From JBGTCD01 sp041749015 (GTDB taxonomy: Bacteria > Bacteroidota > Bacteroidia > Cytophagales > Cyclobacteriaceae), in assembly GCA_041749015.1 (NCBI GenBank), contig JBGTCD010000005.1, positions 1 to 32,111 on the forward strand: a DNA stretch of 32,111 bases, in the 5' to 3' direction. Made by a program: the position numbers and the translations under genes. How positions within the stretch are numbered: the stretch's first letter is position 1; each line of letters opens with the position of its first letter. Below, in pieces: positions 23,444 through 31,102 of this stretch. The notes beneath the pieces were generated by a model. It was not told the origin of the DNA. It did no database searches and saw nothing but the letters and a program-made list of their open reading frames with translations.

Positions 23444-25864
23444 CTAAAACGGATACCCCACACCAATATTAAAAATCACTGGCTCTGAAGCGCGCCGGGT
23501 AAATGGGGCATCATAAAATCCTTCTGACAGAATAAATCTTTTGCCCTGAGGTCGGGCAGGATCCAGTACCTTGAGGCCGGCATCCAAGCGGAATACCAGA
23601 AATGAAAAATCGAACCTGATGCCAATACCAGTACCTACGGCAAACTCCCGCCAAAAATCCTCAATATTAAATTGGGCTCCAGGCCGGTTATCATCCTGGT
23701 AGATGGTCCAAATATTTCCAACATCCATAAACAGGGCATAATCGATAAAGCCTATTAGATTTTGTCTGAATTCCACACTGCCCTCGATTAGCAGCTCACC
23801 CTGCTGCTCAAAACGATAATTAACAAGTCCCGTTTCGGGATCAATTGGAGAATATGACCCTGGACCTAATCTACGAGGCCTCCAGGCTCGGATGCCATTA
23901 CTTCCACCTGCAAAGAAATATTTCTCGTATGGTAGAATCCTGTTTTCGCTATAGGGCACTGCTAACCCGGTATTGATGCGGTAGGCCATAGTGGTCTTTC
24001 GGTTTATCGGGTCGTTGCGTCTCAAGTCAACATTAAATTTGGCAAACTGAAAATATTCCAGCCCCTGATTTTCCAGAAAAGTAGGATTGAGGAAATTCCA
24101 GGTGGTGCCACCTGATTCCAAAAATACCCGAATATAATAGGCTTTACGCTGCTCTTCACCGTAACGGCCTCTGTTAATAATACTTGAAAAACTGGCACTA
24201 CTCACGAATGATGGGTCAAAGGTATTGATCAGGTTATTCCCGTTTTGCTGCAATTCTATTAGCCTTTCCAGGAAAAAATCATCCAATCTGCTATTAATCA
24301 GCGACATATCAGCAATGGTGAAACTGTTCAGGGTGTTCCTTTTGGTTGCCCAGGTGTAGGTATTGGAGATATTGATATTGGTACGCAGGTATTCCGGTCG
24401 GTCGGTATAGGCATACCCGGTCTGGACCCTGGTTCTGGGATTGATCGTTCCGATCTTATATTTGGCACGGTCACTAATTGGTAGCAAAAATTGGGGAAAG
24501 GTAATACTCAGGTTGGCTCCGGCCTCAGTACTGCGGTACACATTGCCGATCTCGGTAGCCGGGGCAACCCCTTCGATCCCAATCCGTCCTGAAAGTTCCA
24601 ACAGTTCCAGCCCCTTGAAAATATTCCTTCTCCGGAGGGTAATATTATAAAAAGGGCCCGGTACCCCCTGGGTCACATTGAGGCCTACCTCATTGGATAG
24701 TTGATACCTGTCAAGTGGACTCACATAGACATTGGCTATGAAGTCGCCACCCGTAGAATCATAATTGATGTTCATAAAGCGAAAAATATCCAGGTTGGCC
24801 AATTGTCTTTGGGTATTGATGGTATTAGAGCGGCTGTACACATCACCACTGTGAACAAAAAGCCTCCGGTTAAGGATTCTGGTATTGTATTCATTTTCAA
24901 AGTATCGGAAATTGGTACCCTGATAATATTCGTTTTGCCTGAGGGAGTCAGGAATATTTCTGATGTGGGCATCTGTGATGAATATTACCGAATCGATATA
25001 AAATACTTTATGTTCACCGCGCTGTGGATTGCGGATATTCATCCTTACTGCCACCTGCTTTGGAGCCACCCATGCAGTATCCACATCAAAGTCTATATAC
25101 TGCCTGCTAAAGTCAAAATACCCTTTATCTTTTAATAAAAAGTCAATTCTCTCCCTTTCATCCGATAAGGCTTTTTGGTCGTAATTGACCCCTTTTTTAA
25201 GGTGGGTATTACGCGAATTTTCTTTTAATATCCCGATGATAGTCGAATCCGGAATATTGTAAAAAATAGTATCAATGATGTACGGTTCACCTTCAGTAAT
25301 ATGATATTCTGCAATTACAGATTTTTTACCCTTTGGCCTTAATAATAATTCAACTTCATTCTCAAAAAAGCCTTTGGTTTCCATGTACCGCTCCATTCGA
25401 AATGTAGCCTGATGCACCAGGTTGCTATCCAATACGGTAGGCGGCTCACCAAGGCGCATAAACTGATTGCCTTCTTCAATTGCCCTGCGCTTTTTATTGA
25501 CCTTCTTTTCTTTTTTGGCCTGTAGTTTTTCTACAGACTTACCTTCTTTCTCTTTCTTTGATATTTTTCTGTCGTACTTCCTGATCTTTTTCTCTTTAGC
25601 CTGTTGTAAGCTTGCCGTATCATAAAACAATTTACCGATACTATACATGGCCACATTTAGGGAAATTGGCAGCAGCAAAACCTTACTGTTGGTTTCCTGG
25701 AGATACAGTTCCTCCAATTCTTCCTTTTCGATAGAATTATTTCCTACAATTTTTTGCCTTAGAAGTAATTTTTCATCTTCTTTCAAGTGGCGTGTTCCTG
25801 TGCATCCATAAAGGACGTATAAGGCAATCACAAACAGGAGTATAATTTTATAGTTAAATCTCAA
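23444..25864 (-). CDS. tamL: BamA/TamA-family outer-membrane lipoprotein (TamL type)
   Basis: An 806-residue outer-membrane protein: lipoprotein signal (LYGC, Cys21) then POTRA-like repeats (about 25-380) and a C-terminal 16-strand-type beta barrel of the Omp85 superfamily (about 390-806), with the FFAGGSNGIRAWRPRRLGPGS motif and the closing aromatic VIFNIGVGYPF. TamL is the Bacteroidota lipidated form of TamA and works with TamB in moving material to the outer membrane. tamB is not adjacent. Residues about 87-132 are a very Lys/Arg/Glu-rich helical insert. It is divergent from an RNA methyltransferase gene with only 12 bases between the two start codons. Confidence 0.88.
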   Translation of the reverse strand: MRFNYKIILLFVIALYVLYGCTGTRHLKEDEKLLLRQKIVGNNSIEKEELEELYLQETNSKVLLLPISLNVAMYSIGKLFYDTASLQQAKEKKIRKYDRKISKKEKEGKSVEKLQAKKEKKVNKKRRAIEEGNQFMRLGEPPTVLDSNLVHQATFRMERYMETKGFFENEVELLLRPKGKKSVIAEYHITEGEPYIIDTIFYNIPDSTIIGILKENSRNTHLKKGVNYDQKALSDERERIDFLLKDKGYFDFSRQYIDFDVDTAWVAPKQVAVRMNIRNPQRGEHKVFYIDSVIFITDAHIRNIPDSLRQNEYYQGTNFRYFENEYNTRILNRRLFVHSGDVYSRSNTINTQRQLANLDIFRFMNINYDSTGGDFIANVYVSPLDRYQLSNEVGLNVTQGVPGPFYNITLRRRNIFKGLELLELSGRIGIEGVAPATEIGNVYRSTEAGANLSITFPQFLLPISDRAKYKIGTINPRTRVQTGYAYTDRPEYLRTNINISNTYTWATKRNTLNSFTIADMSLINSRLDDFFLERLIELQQNGNNLINTFDPSFVSSASFSSIINRGRYGEEQRKAYYIRVFLESGGTTWNFLNPTFLENQGLEYFQFAKFNVDLRRNDPINRKTTMAYRINTGLAVPYSENRILPYEKYFFAGGSNGIRAWRPRRLGPGSYSPIDPETGLVNYRFEQQGELLIEGSVEFRQNLIGFIDYALFMDVGNIWTIYQDDNRPGAQFNIEDFWREFAVGTGIGIRFDFSFLVFRLDAGLKVLDPARPQGKRFILSEGFYDAPFTRRASEPVIFNIGVGYPF

Positions 25865-25876
25865 TCCAGGCCGTCT

Positions 25877-26617
25877 TTGGAAAAACTATCGAAAGCAAGA
25901 GCGAAGTTCATTAAATCCCTCCAAATTAAAAAATATCGCCAAATTCATAAGAATTTTATGGTGGAAGGTGATAAGATAATTCGGGAGGTTTTAAGCAGTA
26001 ATTTCAAAGTGAACCTGTTGGTAGGCACTCCTGAATTTATGGAGTTGGTGGCGCCAGAGCAGAGCACTCAATGCTACATAGCCGATGAGTCTGAGTTGGG
26101 TCAATTAGGCCACCTCAAGACCAATAATACCGCCCTGGCGGTAGTAGAATTCCCACCTGAAAAAACTCCGAATCCAACCAAAGGTGTCACACTTTTTCTG
26201 GATGATATTGGGGATCCCGGTAATATGGGTACCATTATTCGTACTGCTGATTGGTATGGAGTTGACCAGATAGTGGTCTCCTCTGAGTCGGTAGAGTGGA
26301 CCAACCCAAAAGCCATCCAGGCGACTATGGGTTCTTTTTTAAGGGTTCCTGTTTTTACGGATGACAAGGAATACCAATGGCTGAAAAGCGCTAATATACC
26401 TATTTGGGGCTCTGTGATGGATGGGAAGCAGATGGATGCCTGTCCATTCAAAGCGCCTATGATTCTGGTGATCGGTAATGAATCAAAGGGTATTAGCAAA
26501 CCGGTCAAGGCCCTGTGTCAGGGCTTAACTTCAATACCTGGATTTGGCGGGGCTGAATCCCTCAATGCAGCGGTTGCCACCGGGATATTGTTGGAAAAGG
26601 TCTGCAGTAAAATTTAG
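25877..26617 (+). CDS. SpoU/TrmH-family RNA 2'-O-methyltransferase
   Basis: A 246-residue SPOUT enzyme. The N-terminal substrate-binding part (LSKARAKFIKSLQ, MVEGDKIIREVL) is followed by the SpoU domain with motif 1 DPGNMGTIIRTADWYG (N116, R122), motif 2 VIGNESKGI and motif 3 IPGFGGAESLNAAVA, which knot the SAM site. rRNA (23S-type) or tRNA could be the target. The start is TTG at 25877; no ATG lies upstream in frame before the stop at 25820, and the next Met (residue 28) would cut into the conserved N-terminus. Its promoter must overlap the tamL coding region. Confidence 0.9.
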   Translation: MEKLSKARAKFIKSLQIKKYRQIHKNFMVEGDKIIREVLSSNFKVNLLVGTPEFMELVAPEQSTQCYIADESELGQLGHLKTNNTALAVVEFPPEKTPNPTKGVTLFLDDIGDPGNMGTIIRTADWYGVDQIVVSSESVEWTNPKAIQATMGSFLRVPVFTDDKEYQWLKSANIPIWGSVMDGKQMDACPFKAPMILVIGNESKGISKPVKALCQGLTSIPGFGGAESLNAAVATGILLEKVCSKI

Positions 26618-26646
26618 TAATATTAGGTCGGTTCTGGTGGGCTTAA

Positions 26647-27438
26647 TCAGAAAAATCTCTTGCTGTTATTCATGGCATCCTGGGTCATTTCCTGAGAGAG
26701 CTCCTTTCCTAAATATTTGTCGATGAGGTAGTGGCCAAGATACAATAGCGGGGTTAGTAAAATGGCCATGACAAATTTATAAATATAGTTTACCGATGCT
26801 ACGGCAGTAACTTGTGACAAGTCCCAGGCCCCAAATATGTAGAAGGCTATAAAAAGGACCACAAAACTGTCTACTAACTGAGATGCAAGGGTGGATCCTG
26901 TAGCCCTCAGCCAAATCATTTTACTGCCGGTAATCCGTCTTAATCGTTGAAAAATAAATACATCCAAAAGCTGACCGAGAAGAAAAGCCGTCAGGGAACC
27001 AATGATAATGGCGAGTCCCTGACGGAAAATTTTGGTAAAGGCATAATCAATATTAAAAGGATTGCCTTCATGGTCCGGGCTGTTGACTTCCAGCCAAAAA
27101 TTTGCCGGTGTCAGCAAGGTAACCAGGTAAATGATCACAAAGATGTAGGCGATGAATCCTGCTGTCAGAAAACTGATTTTCTTTACACCGTCTTTACCAA
27201 AATATTCATTAATGATATCGGTGGTGACGAAAACTATAGGCCATATTACCACCCCTGCAGTGAGATTGAAATCAAGGATATATCCCATTAAATTAAGCTG
27301 TGCCGGTTGCAACCCCAGACTGGCTTCAGCAGAAAAAACCTTAACACCGATCAGCTCGGCTAAAATGGCATTGGTCAGAAAAATTCCTGAAAGAACAACA
27401 AAAAGATAAGTTTTCTTTTTTCTATTCCTGGTCCCCAT
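26647..27438 (-). CDS. yhhQ: Queuosine-precursor transporter (YhhQ/VUT family)
   Basis: A 263-residue inner-membrane protein with about six hydrophobic segments. Family motifs are VIWPIVFVTTDIINEYFGK (around 64-82) and WLRATGSTLASQLVDSF with VVLFIAFY. YhhQ takes up preQ0/preQ1 for queuosine in tRNA. The gene starts within the end of the RNase Z gene (17-base overlap), a close link to a tRNA-processing gene. No tgt or queuosine-biosynthesis gene is in the window, so salvage is likely but not shown. The gene ends 29 bases from the convergent RNA methyltransferase, with no terminator seen. Confidence 0.88.
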   Translation of the reverse strand: MGTRNRKKKTYLFVVLSGIFLTNAILAELIGVKVFSAEASLGLQPAQLNLMGYILDFNLTAGVVIWPIVFVTTDIINEYFGKDGVKKISFLTAGFIAYIFVIIYLVTLLTPANFWLEVNSPDHEGNPFNIDYAFTKIFRQGLAIIIGSLTAFLLGQLLDVFIFQRLRRITGSKMIWLRATGSTLASQLVDSFVVLFIAFYIFGAWDLSQVTAVASVNYIYKFVMAILLTPLLYLGHYLIDKYLGKELSQEMTQDAMNNSKRFF

Positions 27439-28351
27439 TTTCTACAGTGTAAGTATTGCCTTCTATGGCAAGATGCGTGTTCTTAAATTCCTTTTGTGAT
27501 TCCTCCAAAAATACATCAAGTTCCCGATATCGGGCAGAATAATGCCCTATAATCAGCATTTTTACACCAGCTTTAGTGGCCATGATCCCTGCCTGTCTGG
27601 CAGTGGTATGGTACGTTTGAGAAGCCCATAATTCCTTTTCTTCAGGGAAAGTGGCCTCATGATACATCATATCGACCCCCTTGACATATGCGAGAATGGC
27701 CTCATTGTATTTGGTGTCTGAGCAATAAGCGTAAGCCATTGAAGGGGGTGGTGGTGAAGTCAGCGTTTTATTCAAATAAGTTATTTTGCCATCCGCATCT
27801 GTAAGATCCAGGCCTTTTTTGAGTTTGGCAAGATCACCAATACTGATGTTTTGTGGTAACTTTTCTTTAACAATTTTTCTGGGCTTAGGTTTTTCACGAA
27901 AGAGAAATCCGTGGCAGGTGATGCGGTGGTCAAGGGGAAAATAATCCACCTCCACCATTTTGTCTTCATAAATTCTACCGGAGCCTTCCGGTTCTAATTC
28001 CTGAAATATCAGGGGGTATTTTAAGGCTGTTTCTGAATATTTAAGCTGAACCGAAATGATTTCCTTCAGCCCTACCGGTCCATAGAGATAAAGCGGTTTT
28101 TTTCGACCCAGCAAATGCATTGAGGACAACACACCCATAAGCCCGAGATAATGATCCCCATGGAGGTGGCTGATAAAAATATGATGGACCTTCTGAATTT
28201 TTACACCAAACCGGGCGGCCTGGTTTTGGGTTCCTTCTCCACAATCAATCAGAAAATGTTTGTTGCCCAAAAATAGCACCTGGGCCGTATGATTTCGGCC
28301 ATAAGCGGGAATGGCCGAATTAGCTCCTAAAATGGTTAATTTAAGAGACAA
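27422..28351 (-). CDS. rnz: Ribonuclease Z (tRNA 3' endonuclease)
   Basis: Metallo-beta-lactamase-fold endonuclease removing the 3' trailer of tRNA precursors. The 309-residue length is that of the short bacterial RNase Z. Motifs seen: LGANSAIP (8-15), LIDCGEGTQNQ, the zinc-binding HLHGDH (residues 62-67), the exosite hairpin (about 125-190), a YCSDTKY segment, MYHEATF, and HTTARQAG followed by IGHYSARY. It lies 4 bases after a STAS gene and overlaps the transporter gene by 17 bases, so these form a transcription unit. Confidence 0.96.
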   Translation of the reverse strand: MSLKLTILGANSAIPAYGRNHTAQVLFLGNKHFLIDCGEGTQNQAARFGVKIQKVHHIFISHLHGDHYLGLMGVLSSMHLLGRKKPLYLYGPVGLKEIISVQLKYSETALKYPLIFQELEPEGSGRIYEDKMVEVDYFPLDHRITCHGFLFREKPKPRKIVKEKLPQNISIGDLAKLKKGLDLTDADGKITYLNKTLTSPPPPSMAYAYCSDTKYNEAILAYVKGVDMMYHEATFPEEKELWASQTYHTTARQAGIMATKAGVKMLIIGHYSARYRELDVFLEESQKEFKNTHLAIEGNTYTVENGDQE

Positions 28352-28355
28352 GTGC

Positions 28356-28739
28356 TTAGTCTTCGCTATCGCCTTCTTTAAGCTCCTGCTCTATTTCATT
28401 CATGTAAACAGCATCAATGGCCTCTTCTACAGTCGGCAATATATTGAGCACACTGTCGAGCTGGGAAATTTTAACCAGCTTATGGGTATGGTCCGAAAGG
28501 CAGCAAAGCAGAAAGATGCCATTGCTTTCATTCACCACCCTATTGCCTACCAATAAGGAGCTCAACCCTGATGAGTCGGTGTATTTAACCTCAGCAAGAT
28601 CAATGATGATATTTTTCACACCCTTTGCACTCAGGGTAATAAGCTCAGATTTGAGGCTTGGAGCAATACTGGAGTCCAGTTTTTCTTCGTGCAATTTAAG
28701 GATGCTGTATTTTTCTTGTTTATCAATGGTATACTTCAT
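28356..28739 (-). CDS. STAS-domain protein (anti-sigma factor antagonist-like)
   Basis: A 127-residue cytoplasmic single STAS domain: IIIDLAEVKYTDSSGLSSLLV with the phosphorylatable Ser of the SpoIIAA type (S57 in DSSGL). The C-terminal 20 residues are acidic (EIEQELKEGDSED). Classic partners are serine kinase/anti-sigma proteins and PP2C phosphatases, none of which is in the window; a different regulatory role with RNase Z, 4 bases downstream, is possible. The STAS-rnz adjacency recurs in Bacteroidota as far as I recall. Confidence 0.88.
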   Translation of the reverse strand: MKYTIDKQEKYSILKLHEEKLDSSIAPSLKSELITLSAKGVKNIIIDLAEVKYTDSSGLSSLLVGNRVVNESNGIFLLCCLSDHTHKLVKISQLDSVLNILPTVEEAIDAVYMNEIEQELKEGDSED

Positions 28740-28770
28740 GTCAATCTATTTTGGCAGCTTATAGCTTCTG

Positions 28771-28778
28771 CAAATCTA
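28771..28778 (-). promoter_or_regulatory. Possible -7 element for the STAS-rnz-yhhQ unit
   Basis: Minus-strand TAGATTTG is a full TAnnTTTG match 31 bases before the STAS start; a weak CTG lies 19 bases upstream in the end of purC. It suggests these three genes start from a promoter separate from purC. Confidence 0.38.
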
Positions 28779-28788
28779 TAAAGATATT

Positions 28789-29730
28789 TTAAATATTCAG
28801 CTTTGAAAGGATGCTTGTTTTGATTGCTTCCTCTATCAAAACATAATCTCGCGGGATAAGTTTTTCACCGGTGAACTTCTCATAAAGCTCCTGATAACGT
28901 TCGGATATCATGATTAGGATTTCGTCAGTCATCTCAGGTACCTGCTGGCCTTCCTTACCCTGAAAACCCTCACTGATAAGCCATTGTCTCACAAATTCTT
29001 TTGACAGTTGCTTTTGAGGCTGGCCTTGATCCTGCCGCTCCTGGTACCCTTCCAGATAAAAATACCGTGATGAGTCAGGGGTATGTATTTCATCAATCAG
29101 CATGATGGTATCTTCATGCTTTCCAAATTCATATTTTGTATCTACCAGAATGAGCCCCTGTTTTTTGGCCAATAGGGTCCCCCTTTCAAATAACTGATGG
29201 GTATAGGTTTCCAGTCGCTCATACTTAGCTTCCGATACCAGACCCTGATCTAATATTTCCTCCTTTGAAATATCCATGTCATGAGCCCCCTGGGTGGCTT
29301 TGGTGGTTGGGGTGATGATAGGCCTGGGGAAGGGATCATTTTCCTTAAGTCCTTCAGGAAGGCTGACCCCGCACAAGGTTCTCTTTCCAGCCTGATATTC
29401 TCTCCAGGCATGGCCGGCGAGGTACCCTCTGATCACCATTTCTACAGGATAGGCTTCACATTGGTAGCCCCATGTCACATTGGGGTCAGGACTGCTTATC
29501 GCCCAGTTGGGCACGATGTCGCTGGTGGCTTCCAGAGACTGGAATGCAATTTGGTTCAGGATTTGACCTTTGCATGGGATGGCTTTGGGTAATACCACAT
29601 CAAAGGCTGATATCCTGTCGGTGGCGATGATGGCCATCCTGTTTCCAAAAAAGTATACGTCTCTGACTTTTCCCTTGTAGAAGCCGGTTTGGCCTGGAAA
29701 TACAAAAGATGTGGCGTATAGTGATTTCAT
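28789..29730 (-). CDS. purC: Phosphoribosylaminoimidazole-succinocarboxamide synthase
   Basis: SAICAR synthetase of purine synthesis: joins aspartate to CAIR using ATP. The 313 residues make it the longer, yeast Ade1-like form, with the N-terminal YKGKVRDVYFFG (ATP lid), ATDRISAFDVVLP, VIRGYLAGHAWREYQ, TPTTKATQGAHD, VDTKYEFG and LIDEIHTPDSSRY. All these are intact. No other pur gene adjoins it. It has a full -7 match (29745-29738) between it and the MORN-type gene, without a -33 partner. Confidence 0.96.
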   Translation of the reverse strand: MKSLYATSFVFPGQTGFYKGKVRDVYFFGNRMAIIATDRISAFDVVLPKAIPCKGQILNQIAFQSLEATSDIVPNWAISSPDPNVTWGYQCEAYPVEMVIRGYLAGHAWREYQAGKRTLCGVSLPEGLKENDPFPRPIITPTTKATQGAHDMDISKEEILDQGLVSEAKYERLETYTHQLFERGTLLAKKQGLILVDTKYEFGKHEDTIMLIDEIHTPDSSRYFYLEGYQERQDQGQPQKQLSKEFVRQWLISEGFQGKEGQQVPEMTDEILIMISERYQELYEKFTGEKLIPRDYVLIEEAIKTSILSKLNI

Positions 29731-29737
29731 TAAGCTA

Positions 29738-29745
29738 CAAATATA
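29738..29745 (-). promoter_or_regulatory. Possible -7 element for purC
   Basis: Minus-strand TATATTTG matches TAnnTTTG and ends 7 bases before the purC ATG. No TTTG/TTG lies at the expected distance, so this is a half match. Confidence 0.35.
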
Positions 29746-29770
29746 GCGTGTAGATTAAGAAATTTAGTGG

Positions 29771-31093
29771 TTAGTGTTCAATAGTTTCCTTCAAATCCCC
29801 TTTGGCATAAACCTTTGTTTTGAGGAGTACGCCTTCCTCATTGTACTCTTGCCACTTCCCGTCTTTTTTATCAAAGTTATATTGACCTTCAATGGCTGTG
29901 GCACCTGTCTGGTGATATTCAATATAGGGCCCATTCTGGCGGTTATGCTTATAATCGGATTTGTATTTGACGGACCCATCATTATAATAGCCGATCTCCT
30001 CACCGTTCTTGATGCCATTTAGGTAAGCCGACTCAATTTCCTTTTGCCCATTAGAATAATATTGAATGACCTTGCCATTCTTTTTTCCTTTATCATAGGA
30101 TTCCTTGAGCCGGGTGGCACCATTTTCATAAAAATAAATCCAGGTCCCTGTCGGTTTTCCATTTTTGATCAGTTGCCGGGAGCGGAGCTTTCCATTTTCA
30201 TGAAACTCCTCAATATCCTGATTCAATTCCTTATTGCTGAAAACGATATTGGCCATAACACCTCCAGTCTCATAGTACTGGGCGCTGGTGCCGGATCGCT
30301 TTCCCTCTGCATAATTCATGCTGGCCTTTTTGCTGCCTGAGGGATAATAGGAAAGTTGAATGCCTTCAGGAATGCCATTCTGGTGCAATCCTTCCAGAAG
30401 GAGCTGCCCTGTTTCGCTATAGTTTTTTACGGTGCTTTTATCCGTGCCTTCTATAGTGACAATTTCGGATTCAGGCATGCCATTAGGGTGGTAGGTTTTA
30501 TAATACCCGTGAATCCTCCCATTTAGATAATTGGCCTCGGATTGCAATATCCCCGTTGGGAAGTACAATTTGGAAACTCCGGATTGGTTGCCACTCTTGA
30601 AGGTGATCTCAGATTTGATGGTGCCATCTTCATAATATTCTTTAACCACACCATCAGGCTTCCCATTGACAATATAGGTCCTGGATTTAAGAGCCCCTGA
30701 AGGGTAAAAGTTATGAACACTATCACTAAGAATATCCCTGTGAAAAAAAGCTCTTTGCAAGAGGACGCCCTCCTCGGTGTACACCTCCAGCGGGCCCTCC
30801 CTGAATCCATTTTCATATATGGTAGTCCGCTGTAAGGCCCCGTTGGGATAGTACTCTATGAATTTGCCCTGTTTCTTACCATTCACGAAGAAGCCTTCTA
30901 TAGCCAAGGCACCATCAGGATGGTACTTGATATAAGGCCCTTCCACCTGCTCCATATCCCCATACAGAATGGCGTAAGTTTCTTTGACCAGAGTTTCTTC
31001 CTCATCCCAAAACGTTTGGATTTTGAGGGAATCCTGACCAGAAACGTATAGCAGCGGAAAAAAGAAAAAAATTATGAGGGTTATTTCCTTCAT
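29771..31093 (-). CDS. Secreted MORN_2 (YwqK-like) repeat protein
   Basis: A 440-residue protein with a signal peptide (hydrophobic 5-18, likely cleavage before QDSLK) and then 16 repeats of exactly 24 residues (52-435), ending 5 residues after. Each repeat follows GxxxxYYxxGxxxxxxxYxxGxxx, like GKVIQYYSNGQKEIESAYLN; the Gly at repeat position 10 and the aromatic at position 6 are kept in all 16. The family name antitoxin YwqK is a database label; no toxin is near, and I do not infer that function. The fold should be a long beta-solenoid or beta-ribbon acting outside the cytoplasm as a binding scaffold. It begins 8 bases after the thiolase gene, so it may share its transcript. Confidence 0.85.
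   Translation of the reverse strand: MKEITLIIFFFFPLLYVSGQDSLKIQTFWDEEETLVKETYAILYGDMEQVEGPYIKYHPDGALAIEGFFVNGKKQGKFIEYYPNGALQRTTIYENGFREGPLEVYTEEGVLLQRAFFHRDILSDSVHNFYPSGALKSRTYIVNGKPDGVVKEYYEDGTIKSEITFKSGNQSGVSKLYFPTGILQSEANYLNGRIHGYYKTYHPNGMPESEIVTIEGTDKSTVKNYSETGQLLLEGLHQNGIPEGIQLSYYPSGSKKASMNYAEGKRSGTSAQYYETGGVMANIVFSNKELNQDIEEFHENGKLRSRQLIKNGKPTGTWIYFYENGATRLKESYDKGKKNGKVIQYYSNGQKEIESAYLNGIKNGEEIGYYNDGSVKYKSDYKHNRQNGPYIEYHQTGATAIEGQYNFDKKDGKWQEYNEEGVLLKTKVYAKGDLKETIEH
29789..30940 (-). repeat. Sixteen 24-residue MORN_2-type repeats (coding)
   Basis: 1152 bases = 16 x 72, with no insertion or deletion. Repeats 1 and 15 are unusually alike (GPYIKYHPDGALAIEG against GPYIEYHQTGATAIEG), and repeats 3 and 16 share EEGVLL, hinting at block duplication. 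Overall DNA similarity between repeats is low, so the expansion is old. Confidence 0.85.
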
Positions 31094-31102
31094 AGAATCT
31101 GG

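Noticed and set aside
29771..31093. Toxin-antitoxin locus suggested by the YwqK-family name
   Set aside because: The protein has a signal peptide and 16 MORN_2-type repeats, and no small toxin gene adjoins it.
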